From assembly GCA_964425695.1 (NCBI GenBank), contig CAYRNF010000006.1, positions 1 through 64,000 of the forward strand: DNA of 64,000 nt, given 5' to 3'. This DNA comes from JAKPBU01 sp964425695. GTDB taxonomy: Bacteria; Pseudomonadota; Gammaproteobacteria; Xanthomonadales; Xanthomonadaceae. Shown here one piece after another: positions 46,163 through 54,964 of this stretch; the first letter of the stretch is position 1; every line of letters begins with the position of its first letter. The position numbers and the translations under genes were made by a program. The notes under the pieces are model-generated. The model saw only the letters and a program-made list of their open reading frames with translations, searched no databases and was not told the origin of the DNA.

Positions 46163-47248
46163 ATGCCCGTGAATCCACCTTCCGCCTCCGAACCCGCCGG
46201 CAAAGCCGCGGGCGGCACGTCCCTCACCTATCGCGACGCGGGCGTGGACATCGACGCCGGCAACGTGGTGGTCGAACGCATCAAACCCCTGGTCAAGCGC
46301 AGTTTCCGGCCGGAAGTGATGGGTGGACTGGGCGGCTTCGGCGCGCTGTTCGACCTGTCCGGCAAGTACCGCGAGCCGGTGCTGGTGTCCGGCACCGACG
46401 GCGTGGGCACCAAGCTGAAGCTCGCCCAGCAGCTGGGCCGCCACGACACCATCGGCATCGACCTGGTCGCCATGTGCGTGAACGACGTGCTGGTACAGGG
46501 CGCCGAGCCGCTGTTCTTCCTGGACTACTTCGCTACCGGCAAGCTGGACGTGGACACCACGGTCGCGGTCGTCGGCGGGATCGCCCGCGGCTGCGAGCTG
46601 TCCGGCTGCGCGCTGATCGGTGGCGAGACCGCCGAGATGCCCGACATGTATCCGCCGGGCGAATACGACCTGGCCGGCTTCTGCGTGGCCGGCGTGGAGA
46701 AGTCCGAACTGCGCGACGGCGCGCGCGTGCGCGCGGGCGACGTGCTGGTGGGGATCGCCTCCAGCGGCCCGCATTCCAACGGCTATTCGCTGATCCGGCG
46801 CATCTACGACCGCGCCGGCCGGCCTGGCGACCTCGACCTGGACGGCACGCGCCTGGACGACGCGCTGATGGCGCCCACCGCGCTGTACGTCAAACCGGTG
46901 CTGTCGCTGCTGCGCGGCGCGCAGGGGCCGGCGATCCACGCGATGGCCCACATCACCGGCGGCGGGCTCACCGAGAACATCATCCGCGTCGTGCCCGAGG
47001 GCCTGGCCCTGGACATCGACGGGTCCACGCTGGCGCTGCCGCCGGTGTTCGACTGGCTGCAGCGCGAAGGCGCCGTGGCCGATGCGGAAATGTGGCGCAC
47101 GTTCAATTGCGGCATCGGCTACGTGCTTATCGTGGCCGCCGATGCCGTGTCCGGCGTCGAGTCCGAACTGGGCGCGCTGGACCTTGCGCACCGCAGGATC
47201 GGCCAGGTCGTCGCCGCGACCGGCGGCGAACGGGTGCGGATCGGCTGA
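46163..47248 (+). CDS. purM: Phosphoribosylformylglycinamidine cyclo-ligase
   Basis: 361 residues. PurM closes the imidazole ring to give aminoimidazole ribonucleotide. Hallmarks are SLTYRDAGVDIDAGN near the start, VSGTDGVGTKLKLA, GGETAEMPDMYP and AHITGGGLTENIIRV, all in the expected order of the PurM/ThiL fold. The N-terminal 17 residues before the conserved part are low in information, so a slightly later start is possible. Operon with a small membrane protein and purN. Confidence 0.97.
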   Translation: MPVNPPSASEPAGKAAGGTSLTYRDAGVDIDAGNVVVERIKPLVKRSFRPEVMGGLGGFGALFDLSGKYREPVLVSGTDGVGTKLKLAQQLGRHDTIGIDLVAMCVNDVLVQGAEPLFFLDYFATGKLDVDTTVAVVGGIARGCELSGCALIGGETAEMPDMYPPGEYDLAGFCVAGVEKSELRDGARVRAGDVLVGIASSGPHSNGYSLIRRIYDRAGRPGDLDLDGTRLDDALMAPTALYVKPVLSLLRGAQGPAIHAMAHITGGGLTENIIRVVPEGLALDIDGSTLALPPVFDWLQREGAVADAEMWRTFNCGIGYVLIVAADAVSGVESELGALDLAHRRIGQVVAATGGERVRIG

Positions 47249-47254
47249 CAGCGG

Positions 47255-47569
47255 ATGCTGATCGGGATCCAGCTGTCCGACCTGAGCCGCCGCAGCCGCT
47301 GGCTGCTGCTCATCGCCAGCCTGGCGTTCGCCGCGGGCCTGGCATTGCTGGTGCTGGCGCCGGAACCGCCGGTGCGCCTGCTGCGGGTCTGGCTGGGGGC
47401 GGTGATCGCGCTCGGGCTGTACTGGGTGTCGTTCCTGCTGGATTTCCGCGGCCGGTTGCGCGGCGGGCAACTGGCGGTCGCCAGCCTGTTCGCCCTGCTG
47501 CCGTGGTTCCTGGTGATCGCGCTGGTGCTCGGCTTCCCGCAGATCCTGCTGGCCGGCGCGGCGGCATGA
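47255..47569 (+). CDS. Small membrane protein within the purM-purN operon
   Basis: 104 residues with three hydrophobic helices (WLLLIASLAFAAGLALLVL, LLRVWLGAVIALGLYWVSFLL, LAVASLFALLPWFLVIALVLG) and short basic loops. It starts seven bases after purM and its stop overlaps the purN start (ATGA), so it is tightly built into the operon. No family was recognised and no polar motif suggests an activity. The coupling hints at a role connected to purine synthesis or simply co-expression. Confidence 0.75.
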   Translation: MLIGIQLSDLSRRSRWLLLIASLAFAAGLALLVLAPEPPVRLLRVWLGAVIALGLYWVSFLLDFRGRLRGGQLAVASLFALLPWFLVIALVLGFPQILLAGAAA

Positions 47570-48231
47570 CCGCCGCGGGCGTGCCGCGCGCGCGCGTCGC
47601 GGTGCTGGCCTCCGGCCAGGGCAGCAACCTGCAGGCCGTGCTGGACGCGGTCGCGGACGGCCGCCTGCAGGCCGAGGTGGTGGGCGTGTGTTCGGACAAG
47701 CCGGGCGCGCCCGCGCTCAAGCGCGTACCCGAGGCGCTGCGCTGGAGTGCCGATGCCCGCAGCTTTCCGTTTCGCGAGGCCTTCGACGCCGCCATGGCCG
47801 AAGCGCTGGACGCGATGCGGCCGGACTGGATCGTGTGCGCCGGCTACATGCGGATCCTGGGCGCCGGTTTCGTGCGCCGCTTCCGCGGGCGGCTGCTCAA
47901 CATCCATCCTTCGCTGCTACCGCGCCACAAGGGCCTGCACACGCACCGCGCCGCGCTGGACGCCGGCGATGCCGAACACGGCGCCAGCGTGCATTTCGTG
48001 GTGCCCGAACTGGATTCCGGCGCGGTGGTGGCCCAGGCGCGGCTTGCGATCGAACCCGGCGACACGCCGGCGACACTGGCGGCACGGTTGCTGCCGCTCG
48101 AACACCGCTTGCTGGTGGCCGTGCTGCAGCTGTGCGTGGCCGGGAGCCTGTCTGAACACGGCGATATCGTGCGGGTGGATGGTCATCCGAGGTTTACGCC
48201 GCTGCGGCTAGATTGCGGCGCCTTGGTCTGA
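47566..48231 (+). CDS. purN: Phosphoribosylglycinamide formyltransferase
   Basis: 221 residues. PurN transfers a formyl group from 10-formyl-THF to GAR. Seen in order: the phosphate loop LASGQGSNLQAV, the strand ending MRILGAGFVRRFRGRLLNIHPSLLP with the catalytic Asn-His, HKGLHTH, and GASVHFVVPELDSG with the catalytic Asp. The start overlaps the preceding small membrane protein gene. The DUF3108 gene follows 26 bases later. Confidence 0.96.
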   Translation: MTAAGVPRARVAVLASGQGSNLQAVLDAVADGRLQAEVVGVCSDKPGAPALKRVPEALRWSADARSFPFREAFDAAMAEALDAMRPDWIVCAGYMRILGAGFVRRFRGRLLNIHPSLLPRHKGLHTHRAALDAGDAEHGASVHFVVPELDSGAVVAQARLAIEPGDTPATLAARLLPLEHRLLVAVLQLCVAGSLSEHGDIVRVDGHPRFTPLRLDCGALV

Positions 48232-48257
48232 ACCCCGGTCTGCCGGACTTCCCCCGT

Positions 48258-49034
48258 ATGCGTTCGACGCGCCGTTCCGCCGCCCTGTCCGCGCTTAGCG
48301 CCTGCCTGCTGGCCTTCGGATCGGCGGGACTGGCGCAGGACGCACCGGCCGTCGATCCCGCTGCAGCGGTCGGGGTCGAAGCGGCGAAGCCGCACACACT
48401 GCAGCCGTTCGTGGCCAGTTACCAGGTGTCCAACCAGGGGCGCGCGCTGGGTACCGCCACGATGCAGGTGGCGCCCGCGCCTGGAGGGCGATGGCGGGTG
48501 GACCTGGACCTGAAGGGCGGTGGCCTGATGCGCGTGGCGGGCCTCAACCTGCAGCAGAGCACCGTCTTCGACGTGCACGACAACCAGTACCGGCCGCTCA
48601 GCCAGGCGCTGGTGAAGCGTGTCTTCCTGTCCAACCGCAAGTCCGTCGGCGTCTACGACTGGTCCGCGCGCAGTGCGCGCTGGACCGGCGACGTGAAGGC
48701 ATCGCGCCGCCGCCCCGTGCCGCTGCAGTCCGGCGACATGAGCGGCCTGCTCATCAACCTGGCGGTGATCCGCGATGCGCAACCGGGCCGCACGCTGCAC
48801 TACCGGTTCGTCGACGACGGCCGCGCGCGCGATCACGTGTACAAGGTGGCCGAGGCCACCGAAACCATCCAGGTGGGCGAGCTGAGCTACGACGCCATGC
48901 GCGTCGAGCGGCTGCAGGGCGGCAGCGAGCAGACCGTGATCTGGGTCGCCGCGGGCGTGCCGACGCCGATCCGCATCCTGCAGCGCGAGGACGGCCAGGA
49001 AACCACCGACCTGCGCCTGATCGAATACAGCTGA
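48258..49034 (+). CDS. DUF3108 exported protein (copy 1)
   Basis: 258 residues. Signal peptide to about residue 27 (LLAFGSAGLA), an acidic linker, then a DUF3108 beta-rich domain: FVASYQVSNQGRALGTATMQV, a YDWSARSARWTGDVKA segment and LQSGDMSGLLINLAVIRDA. Family function is unknown; the fold is thought to be a lipocalin-like barrel in the periplasm. A second DUF3108 gene follows 52 bases later, and the two share the motif LQSGDM and the WVAAGVPTPIRILQREDG tail, marking them as paralogues. Confidence 0.85.
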   Translation: MRSTRRSAALSALSACLLAFGSAGLAQDAPAVDPAAAVGVEAAKPHTLQPFVASYQVSNQGRALGTATMQVAPAPGGRWRVDLDLKGGGLMRVAGLNLQQSTVFDVHDNQYRPLSQALVKRVFLSNRKSVGVYDWSARSARWTGDVKASRRRPVPLQSGDMSGLLINLAVIRDAQPGRTLHYRFVDDGRARDHVYKVAEATETIQVGELSYDAMRVERLQGGSEQTVIWVAAGVPTPIRILQREDGQETTDLRLIEYS

Positions 49035-49086
49035 CCCCGCACGACGCTGCCGACTTCCCGCAATCTCGAACCAAACAGGAGTACCC

Positions 49087-49782
49087 ATGACCCTGACCAC
49101 CTCCCACCGCACGGCCGGCCTGCTGCTCGGCACCGCGATGCTCGCGCTGGCCGCGAGCGCCCCGGCGCGCGCGGTGAAGCCGTTCTCGGCGGATTACACG
49201 GCCAGCTACATGGGCATGCAGGGCACGGGCAAGATGACCATCGCCCCGGCCGGCGCCAACCGCTGGAAATACTCGCTCAACATCCGCAGCAACGTGGCGC
49301 AGCTCAGCCAGAGCACCACCTTCGAGGACAGGGGCGGCCAGTACCGCCCGCTGTCGGGTACCGATTCGTCGCTGCTGCTGATCAAGAAGTCCAACAAGAC
49401 CGCGACGTACGACTGGGCCAAGGGCGAAGCGCGCTGGAGCGGCGACGTGAAGGCCGAGCGTGCCGGGCCGGTCAAGCTGCAGTCCGGCGACATGGACGCG
49501 CTGCTGGTGAACCTGGCCATCGCGCGCGACGCCGCGGCGGGCAAGCCGATGAACTACCGCATGGTCGAGGACGGACGCGCCAAGCAGCTGTCGTGGCAGG
49601 TGGCCGGCACCGAAACGCTGACCATCGGCGGCGCCTCCAAGCAGGCCACCAAGGTCTCGCGCACCGACGGCGACAAGCAGACGGTGGTCTGGGTGGTGGA
49701 AGGCATCCCGGTGCCCGCGCGGATCCTGCAGCGCAAGGACGGCCGCGACGAGATCGACCTGAAGATCGCATCGCTGAAGTAA
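49087..49782 (+). CDS. DUF3108 exported protein (copy 2)
   Basis: 231 residues with a strong AGGAG site. Signal peptide to about residue 29 (LALAASAPARA), then the DUF3108 domain: FSADYTASYMGMQGTGKMTIA, YDWAKGEARWSGDVKAERAG, LQSGDMDALLVNLAIARDA and VEGIPVPARILQRKDGRDE. Close paralogue of the previous gene but with a shorter linker. Periplasmic, function unknown. A terminator follows at 49813. Confidence 0.87.
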   Translation: MTLTTSHRTAGLLLGTAMLALAASAPARAVKPFSADYTASYMGMQGTGKMTIAPAGANRWKYSLNIRSNVAQLSQSTTFEDRGGQYRPLSGTDSSLLLIKKSNKTATYDWAKGEARWSGDVKAERAGPVKLQSGDMDALLVNLAIARDAAAGKPMNYRMVEDGRAKQLSWQVAGTETLTIGGASKQATKVSRTDGDKQTVVWVVEGIPVPARILQRKDGRDEIDLKIASLK

Positions 49783-49812
49783 GCACGCTTCACGCAGCGA
49801 ATCCGCAGCACG

Positions 49813-49839
49813 AAAAAGCCCGCGTCAGGCGGGCTTTTT
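49813..49839. terminator. Bidirectional rho-independent terminator
   Basis: aaaaagcccgc and gcgggcttttt (49813-49823 and 49829-49839) form a perfect 11-bp stem with a five-base loop, A-rich on one side and T-rich on the other. It can end both the DUF3108 transcript and the converging murA transcript. Confidence 0.93.
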
Positions 49840-49862
49840 CGTATCCGTCGGTTCGCGCCGCG

Positions 49863-51116
49863 TCAGGCGATGCGTTCGACCCGCGCGCCGAGCCCGGCGA
49901 ACTTGGCCTCGATGTCCTCGTAGCCGCGATCCAGGTGGTAGATGCGGTCGATCAGCGTGTCGCCCTCGGCCGCCAGTCCCGCCAGGATCAGCGACGCCGA
50001 CGCGCGCAGGTCGGTGGCCATCACCGGCGCGCCGCTGAGCCGTTCCACGCCGCGCACCACTGCGGTATGGCCGTCCACGCGGATGTCCGCGCCCAGCCGC
50101 TGCAGTTCCTGCACGTGCATGTAGCGGTTCTCGAAGATCGTCTCGTTGATGATCCCGGTGCCTTCGGCGATGCAGTTCAACGCCATGAACTGCGCCTGCA
50201 TGTCGGTGGGGAACGCAGGATGCGGCGCAGTCACGATATCCACCGCGCGCGGCCGGCGCCCGTGCATGTCCAGCGCGATGCTGGTGCCGTCCACCGTCAC
50301 CTCGGCGCCGGCTTCGCGCAGCTTGTCCAGCACGGCGTCCATCGTCTCGGGCCGCGCGGCGCGCGCCACCACGCGGCCGCCGGTGATCGCGCCCGCCACC
50401 AGGAAGGTGCCGGTTTCGATGCGGTCCGCCACCACTTCGTGGGTACCGCCGTGCAGCCCTTCCACGCCATGGATGGTGATGCGCGACGTGCCGGCGCCCT
50501 CGATCCGCGCGCCCATCGCGACCAGGCAGTCGGCCAGGTCCACGATCTCCGGCTCCATCGCGGCGTTCTCCAGCACCGTGGTGCCATCGGCCAGCGCCGC
50601 GGCCATCATCACGTTCTCGGTGGCGCCCACGCTGACCATGCCGAACACGTGGCGCGCGCCGCGCAGGCGCTTCGCGCTGGCCTTGATGAAGCCATGTTCC
50701 ACGCTGATCTCCGCGCCCAGCGCCTGCAGCCCCTTGATGTGCAGGTCCACCGGGCGCGAACCGATGGCGCACCCGCCGGGCAGCGACACTTCGGCATCGC
50801 CGAAGCGCGCCAGCAGCGGTCCCAGCACCAGCACCGAGGCGCGCATGGTCTTGACCAGCTCGTACGGCGCGACATGGCTGTGCACGCTACGCGGATCGAT
50901 GCGCATCGTCGCGCCATCGCGCTGCACCCCCGCGCCCAGCTGCTCCAGCAGCCGCGCGGTGGTCAGCACGTCGTGCAGCCGCGGCACGTTGCCGATCTCC
51001 ACCGGCCCGTCGGCCAGCAGCGTGGCGCACAGGATCGGCAGCACGGCGTTCTTGGCCCCGGAGATGCGGACCTCGCCTTCCAGCCGCGCGCCGCCGGTCA
51101 CTTTCAACTTCTGCAT
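49863..51116 (-). CDS. murA: UDP-N-acetylglucosamine 1-carboxyvinyltransferase
   Basis: 417 residues. MurA joins enolpyruvate to UDP-GlcNAc, the first committed step of peptidoglycan synthesis. The EPSP-synthase-like fold is recognised from GGARLEGEVRISGAKNAVLP at the start, and Cys116 in LPGGCAIGSRPVDLH is the fosfomycin-reactive active-site residue, so the enzyme is not of the naturally resistant Cys-to-Asp kind. It is preceded by ibaG in the same transcript, an order common in gammaproteobacteria. Confidence 0.97.
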   Translation of the reverse strand: MQKLKVTGGARLEGEVRISGAKNAVLPILCATLLADGPVEIGNVPRLHDVLTTARLLEQLGAGVQRDGATMRIDPRSVHSHVAPYELVKTMRASVLVLGPLLARFGDAEVSLPGGCAIGSRPVDLHIKGLQALGAEISVEHGFIKASAKRLRGARHVFGMVSVGATENVMMAAALADGTTVLENAAMEPEIVDLADCLVAMGARIEGAGTSRITIHGVEGLHGGTHEVVADRIETGTFLVAGAITGGRVVARAARPETMDAVLDKLREAGAEVTVDGTSIALDMHGRRPRAVDIVTAPHPAFPTDMQAQFMALNCIAEGTGIINETIFENRYMHVQELQRLGADIRVDGHTAVVRGVERLSGAPVMATDLRASASLILAGLAAEGDTLIDRIYHLDRGYEDIEAKFAGLGARVERIA

Positions 51117-51128
51117 GGTGTCCCCCGC

Positions 51129-51368
51129 TCAGCCGGCCTGCGCCGCTTCTTCCGGCGTCAGCGTCTTCAGGGCCAGCGCGTGGATCTCGCCGCCCATGCG
51201 CTCGCCCAGCGTGGCGTAGACCATGCGGTGGCGCGCGAGCGGCAGCTTGCCGGCGAACTGCGCGCAGATCACGCGCGCCTCGAAATGCACCCCGTCGTCG
51301 CCGTGCACGTCGGCGCTGGCGCCGGGCAGGCCCTGTTCGATGAGATGGCGGATGGTCTGTGCGTCCAA
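51129..51368 (-). CDS. ibaG: BolA family protein IbaG
   Basis: 79 residues from a TTG with GGAG eight bases upstream; the size is that of small BolA proteins. The domain has the usual VHFEARVICAQFAGKLPLARHRMVYATLGERMG strand-turn-helix core with conserved His in ARHRMVY. IbaG/YrbA proteins work with monothiol glutaredoxins in Fe-S and redox homeostasis, and cap the murA operon in E. coli as here. Confidence 0.9.
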   Translation of the reverse strand: MDAQTIRHLIEQGLPGASADVHGDDGVHFEARVICAQFAGKLPLARHRMVYATLGERMGGEIHALALKTLTPEEAAQAG

Positions 51369-51466
51369 GGAGCGGCTCCGGCCGGTGCGCGGCCCGCCGT
51401 GAAGGGCATGGGGCGCCGCGCTGCGCGTAAAATGAATGGACCAGTCTAGCGGAACCCGCCCACAGC

Positions 51467-52492
<1,026 letters not shown>

Positions 52493-52551
52493 AGCTGCGC
52501 TCCGACCGCACGGCACGCCGCATTCAGCGCCCGCCCGCTACCCTCGCCCCC

Positions 52552-53145
52552 ATGCCTTCTCCCGACATCCGCGACTATCCCGCCGACATCCTGGCCAGCG
52601 CCCGCAAGGTGCGCCTTGCGTGCTTCGACGTGGACGGCACGCTCACCGATGGCCGCCTGGTCTACGACAGCGAGGGACGCGAACTCAAGGCGTTCCATGC
52701 GCTGGACGGGCTGGGACTGAAGCTGCTGCAGTCCGCTGGCATCCGCGTGGAGCTGATCACCGCGCGGCGCAGCGTGGTGACCGAGCATCGCGCGCGCGAA
52801 CTGGGCGTGGGCGTCCACACCCACGTGCACGATAAGCTGGCGCGCGTGCGGGAAATCGCCGCGGAAATGGACATCGGCATGGACGCGGTGGCCTTCATGG
52901 GCGACGACCTGGCCGACCTGTCCGCACTGCTCGCCGCGGGGCTTGCCGTGGCGCCGGCCAATGCGCACGCGTGGACGCGCGAACGCGTGCACTGGCGCAC
53001 CACCGCCCGCGGCGGCGAGGGCGCCGCACGCGAACTGTGCGACCTCCTGCTGGCTGCCCAGGGCCATGCCGAGGCGCTGCTGGAACAGGCGCAGCGTTCC
53101 AGCGGCATGCTCGACGCCGCGCTGAAACACGGAGCGCAGGCATGA
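52552..53145 (+). CDS. kdsC: 3-deoxy-D-manno-octulosonate-8-phosphate phosphatase KdsC
   Basis: 197 residues, HAD superfamily C0 type. The catalytic loop CFDVDGTLTDG carries both aspartates; DALDG-like FHALDGLGLKLL, the ITARRS motif and GDDLADL complete the active site. It removes phosphate from Kdo-8-P in LPS synthesis. Its stop overlaps the lptC start by ATGA. Confidence 0.95.
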   Translation: MPSPDIRDYPADILASARKVRLACFDVDGTLTDGRLVYDSEGRELKAFHALDGLGLKLLQSAGIRVELITARRSVVTEHRARELGVGVHTHVHDKLARVREIAAEMDIGMDAVAFMGDDLADLSALLAAGLAVAPANAHAWTRERVHWRTTARGGEGAARELCDLLLAAQGHAEALLEQAQRSSGMLDAALKHGAQA

Positions 53146-53693
53146 ACGTCCGGCTCGCGCTTGGGCTGGTGCTGCTGGTGGCCGCGCTGGCCTCGGGCTG
53201 GTCCCTGTGGCGCAACCGCGTGCTGCCGGAGGACGCGTCCGCCGCGGCGGGCCGCTCCGAGTACGTGCTGCGCGATTTCGAGCTGACCTCGCTGGACAAG
53301 TCCGGCAAGGAAGCCTTCACCCTGCGTGCGCCGTTGCTGCAGGAAACCCCCGGCGCGAGCACCATGGACCTGGACACGCCGCTGTTCCTGCTGCCGGACA
53401 AGGACGGCAAGTACTGGGAAGTGCGTTCCAGGACCGGCTGGGTCAGCGCCGATCGCGAGGAGGTGCGGCTGCGCGGCGACGTGGACGTGCGCAGCCCGCA
53501 GGGCACCGCCGAGCCGGTGAACATGAAAACGCAGCAACTGAACGTTTTCCCGGACACCAACCGCGCCACCTCCCCGGACCAGGTCACCATCACCCAGCCC
53601 GGCCTTACAATGCGCGGCGTGGGGCTGGAGGCCGATCTGGCCGACAAGCGCTACAAACTCCTCTCCCAGGTGCGCTCGCGATATGTCCGCTAG
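53142..53693 (+). CDS. lptC: LPS export system protein LptC
   Basis: 183 residues. A single N-terminal membrane helix (LALGLVLLVAALASGWSLW) leads to an LptC-type beta-jellyroll (YVLRDFELTSLDKSGKEAFTL, SRTGWVSADREEVRLRGDVDV). LptC hands LPS from LptBFG to LptA in the periplasm. The gene overlaps kdsC by four bases and lptA by eleven. Confidence 0.93.
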   Translation: MNVRLALGLVLLVAALASGWSLWRNRVLPEDASAAAGRSEYVLRDFELTSLDKSGKEAFTLRAPLLQETPGASTMDLDTPLFLLPDKDGKYWEVRSRTGWVSADREEVRLRGDVDVRSPQGTAEPVNMKTQQLNVFPDTNRATSPDQVTITQPGLTMRGVGLEADLADKRYKLLSQVRSRYVR

Positions 53694-54201
53694 AAACGCT
53701 TCCCCGCTGCTGGCCATCGGCCTTGCCGCCTGCTTCGGCGGCCTGCTCGCGCCCGGCGCCTGGGCGAAGTCGTCCGATCGCAACCAGCCGATGAACATCG
53801 ACGCCGGCGCGCAGGAGGGCACGCTGGACGATCGCGCGCCGACGGTCCTGTCTGGCGGGGTCACCATCACCCAGGGCACCTTGAACATCCAATCTAGCCG
53901 CGCCGAGATCTTCTCCAAGGGTGGCGACGTGTCGCGCGCGGTGCTCACCGGCGGCCCGGTGGTCCTGCGCCAACAGATGGACGACGGCACGCCGATGACC
54001 GCGCGCGCCAGCAAGGTCGACTACAACATGCAGACCGAGATCGTCGTGTTCACCGGCAACGTCAACATCGAGCAGCCGCGCGGCACCATGAGCGGGCAGC
54101 GGGTGGTCTACAACCTCAAGACCGGCCAGGTGAACAGCGGCGGCAGCGGCAACGGCCGCGTCAAGATGACCATCCAGCCCAAGTCCAAGGGCGCTGGCTG
54201 A
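53683..54201 (+). CDS. lptA: LPS transport periplasmic protein LptA
   Basis: 172 residues. Signal peptide ends GAWA (about residue 28). The jellyroll repeats are recognisable: QPMNIDAGAQEGTLDDRAPTVLSGGVTITQGTLNIQS and VFTGNVNIEQPRGTMSGQRVVYNL (shown in parts of the OstA pattern). LptA forms the periplasmic bridge carrying LPS. It starts inside the end of lptC and its stop overlaps lptB by one base. Confidence 0.94.
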   Translation: MSARNASPLLAIGLAACFGGLLAPGAWAKSSDRNQPMNIDAGAQEGTLDDRAPTVLSGGVTITQGTLNIQSSRAEIFSKGGDVSRAVLTGGPVVLRQQMDDGTPMTARASKVDYNMQTEIVVFTGNVNIEQPRGTMSGQRVVYNLKTGQVNSGGSGNGRVKMTIQPKSKGAG

Positions 54202-54920
54202 TGCTGGTCGCCGAGGGGCTGCGCAAGCGCTACCGCGCGCGCGAGGTCGTCAAGGATTTCGGGCTCACCCTGGACGCAGGCGAGGTCGTGGGCCTGCTGG
54301 GTCCCAACGGCGCCGGCAAGACCACCTGCTTCTACATGATCGTGGGGCTGGTGCCTGCCGATGCCGGCCGCATCGTGCTGGACGGCCGCGACATCACCGC
54401 CGACCCCATGTACAGCCGCGCCAAGCTGGGCGTGGGCTACCTGCCGCAGGAACCTTCGGTATTCCGGAAGCTGACGGTGGCCGACAACCTGCGCCTGGTG
54501 CTGGAACTGCGCGAGGACCTGGACAGCGCCGGGCGCCAGCGTGAGCTGGCCGGCCTGATGGACGAGCTGCAGGTGGCCCACGTGGCCGACCAGATCGGCG
54601 CCAGCCTCTCCGGCGGCGAGCGCCGGCGCGTCGAGATCGCACGGGCGCTGGCCGCCAAACCCCGCCTGATGCTGCTCGACGAGCCCTTCGCCGGCGTGGA
54701 CCCCATCTCGGTGGGCGAGATCCAGCGCATCGTCAGCCATCTCAAGGCCCGTGGCATCGGCGTGCTGATCACCGACCACAACGTGCGCGAAACCCTTGGC
54801 ATCTGCGACCGGGCGTATATCCTGAGCGAAGGCAGCGTGCTCGCGCAGGGGGCACCGGACGCGCTGCTGGCCGATCCGGACGTGCGTCGCGTCTACCTGG
54901 GCGAATCCTTCCGCCTGTAG
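54201..54920 (+). CDS. lptB: LPS export ABC transporter ATPase LptB
   Basis: 239 residues of ABC ATPase. Walker A GPNGAGKTT, Q-loop YLPQEPSVFRKL, signature LSGGERRR, Walker B MLLDEPFAGVD and H-loop ITDHNVRETL are those of LptB. It powers LPS extraction with LptF and LptG, whose genes are not in this window. Last of the kdsD-lptB run, 44 bases before rpoN. Confidence 0.97.
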   Translation: MLVAEGLRKRYRAREVVKDFGLTLDAGEVVGLLGPNGAGKTTCFYMIVGLVPADAGRIVLDGRDITADPMYSRAKLGVGYLPQEPSVFRKLTVADNLRLVLELREDLDSAGRQRELAGLMDELQVAHVADQIGASLSGGERRRVEIARALAAKPRLMLLDEPFAGVDPISVGEIQRIVSHLKARGIGVLITDHNVRETLGICDRAYILSEGSVLAQGAPDALLADPDVRRVYLGESFRL

Positions 54921-54964
54921 TCGCCGCGGCCTGCGTCCCCGACACGGGAACCCCTGGCGCCGCC

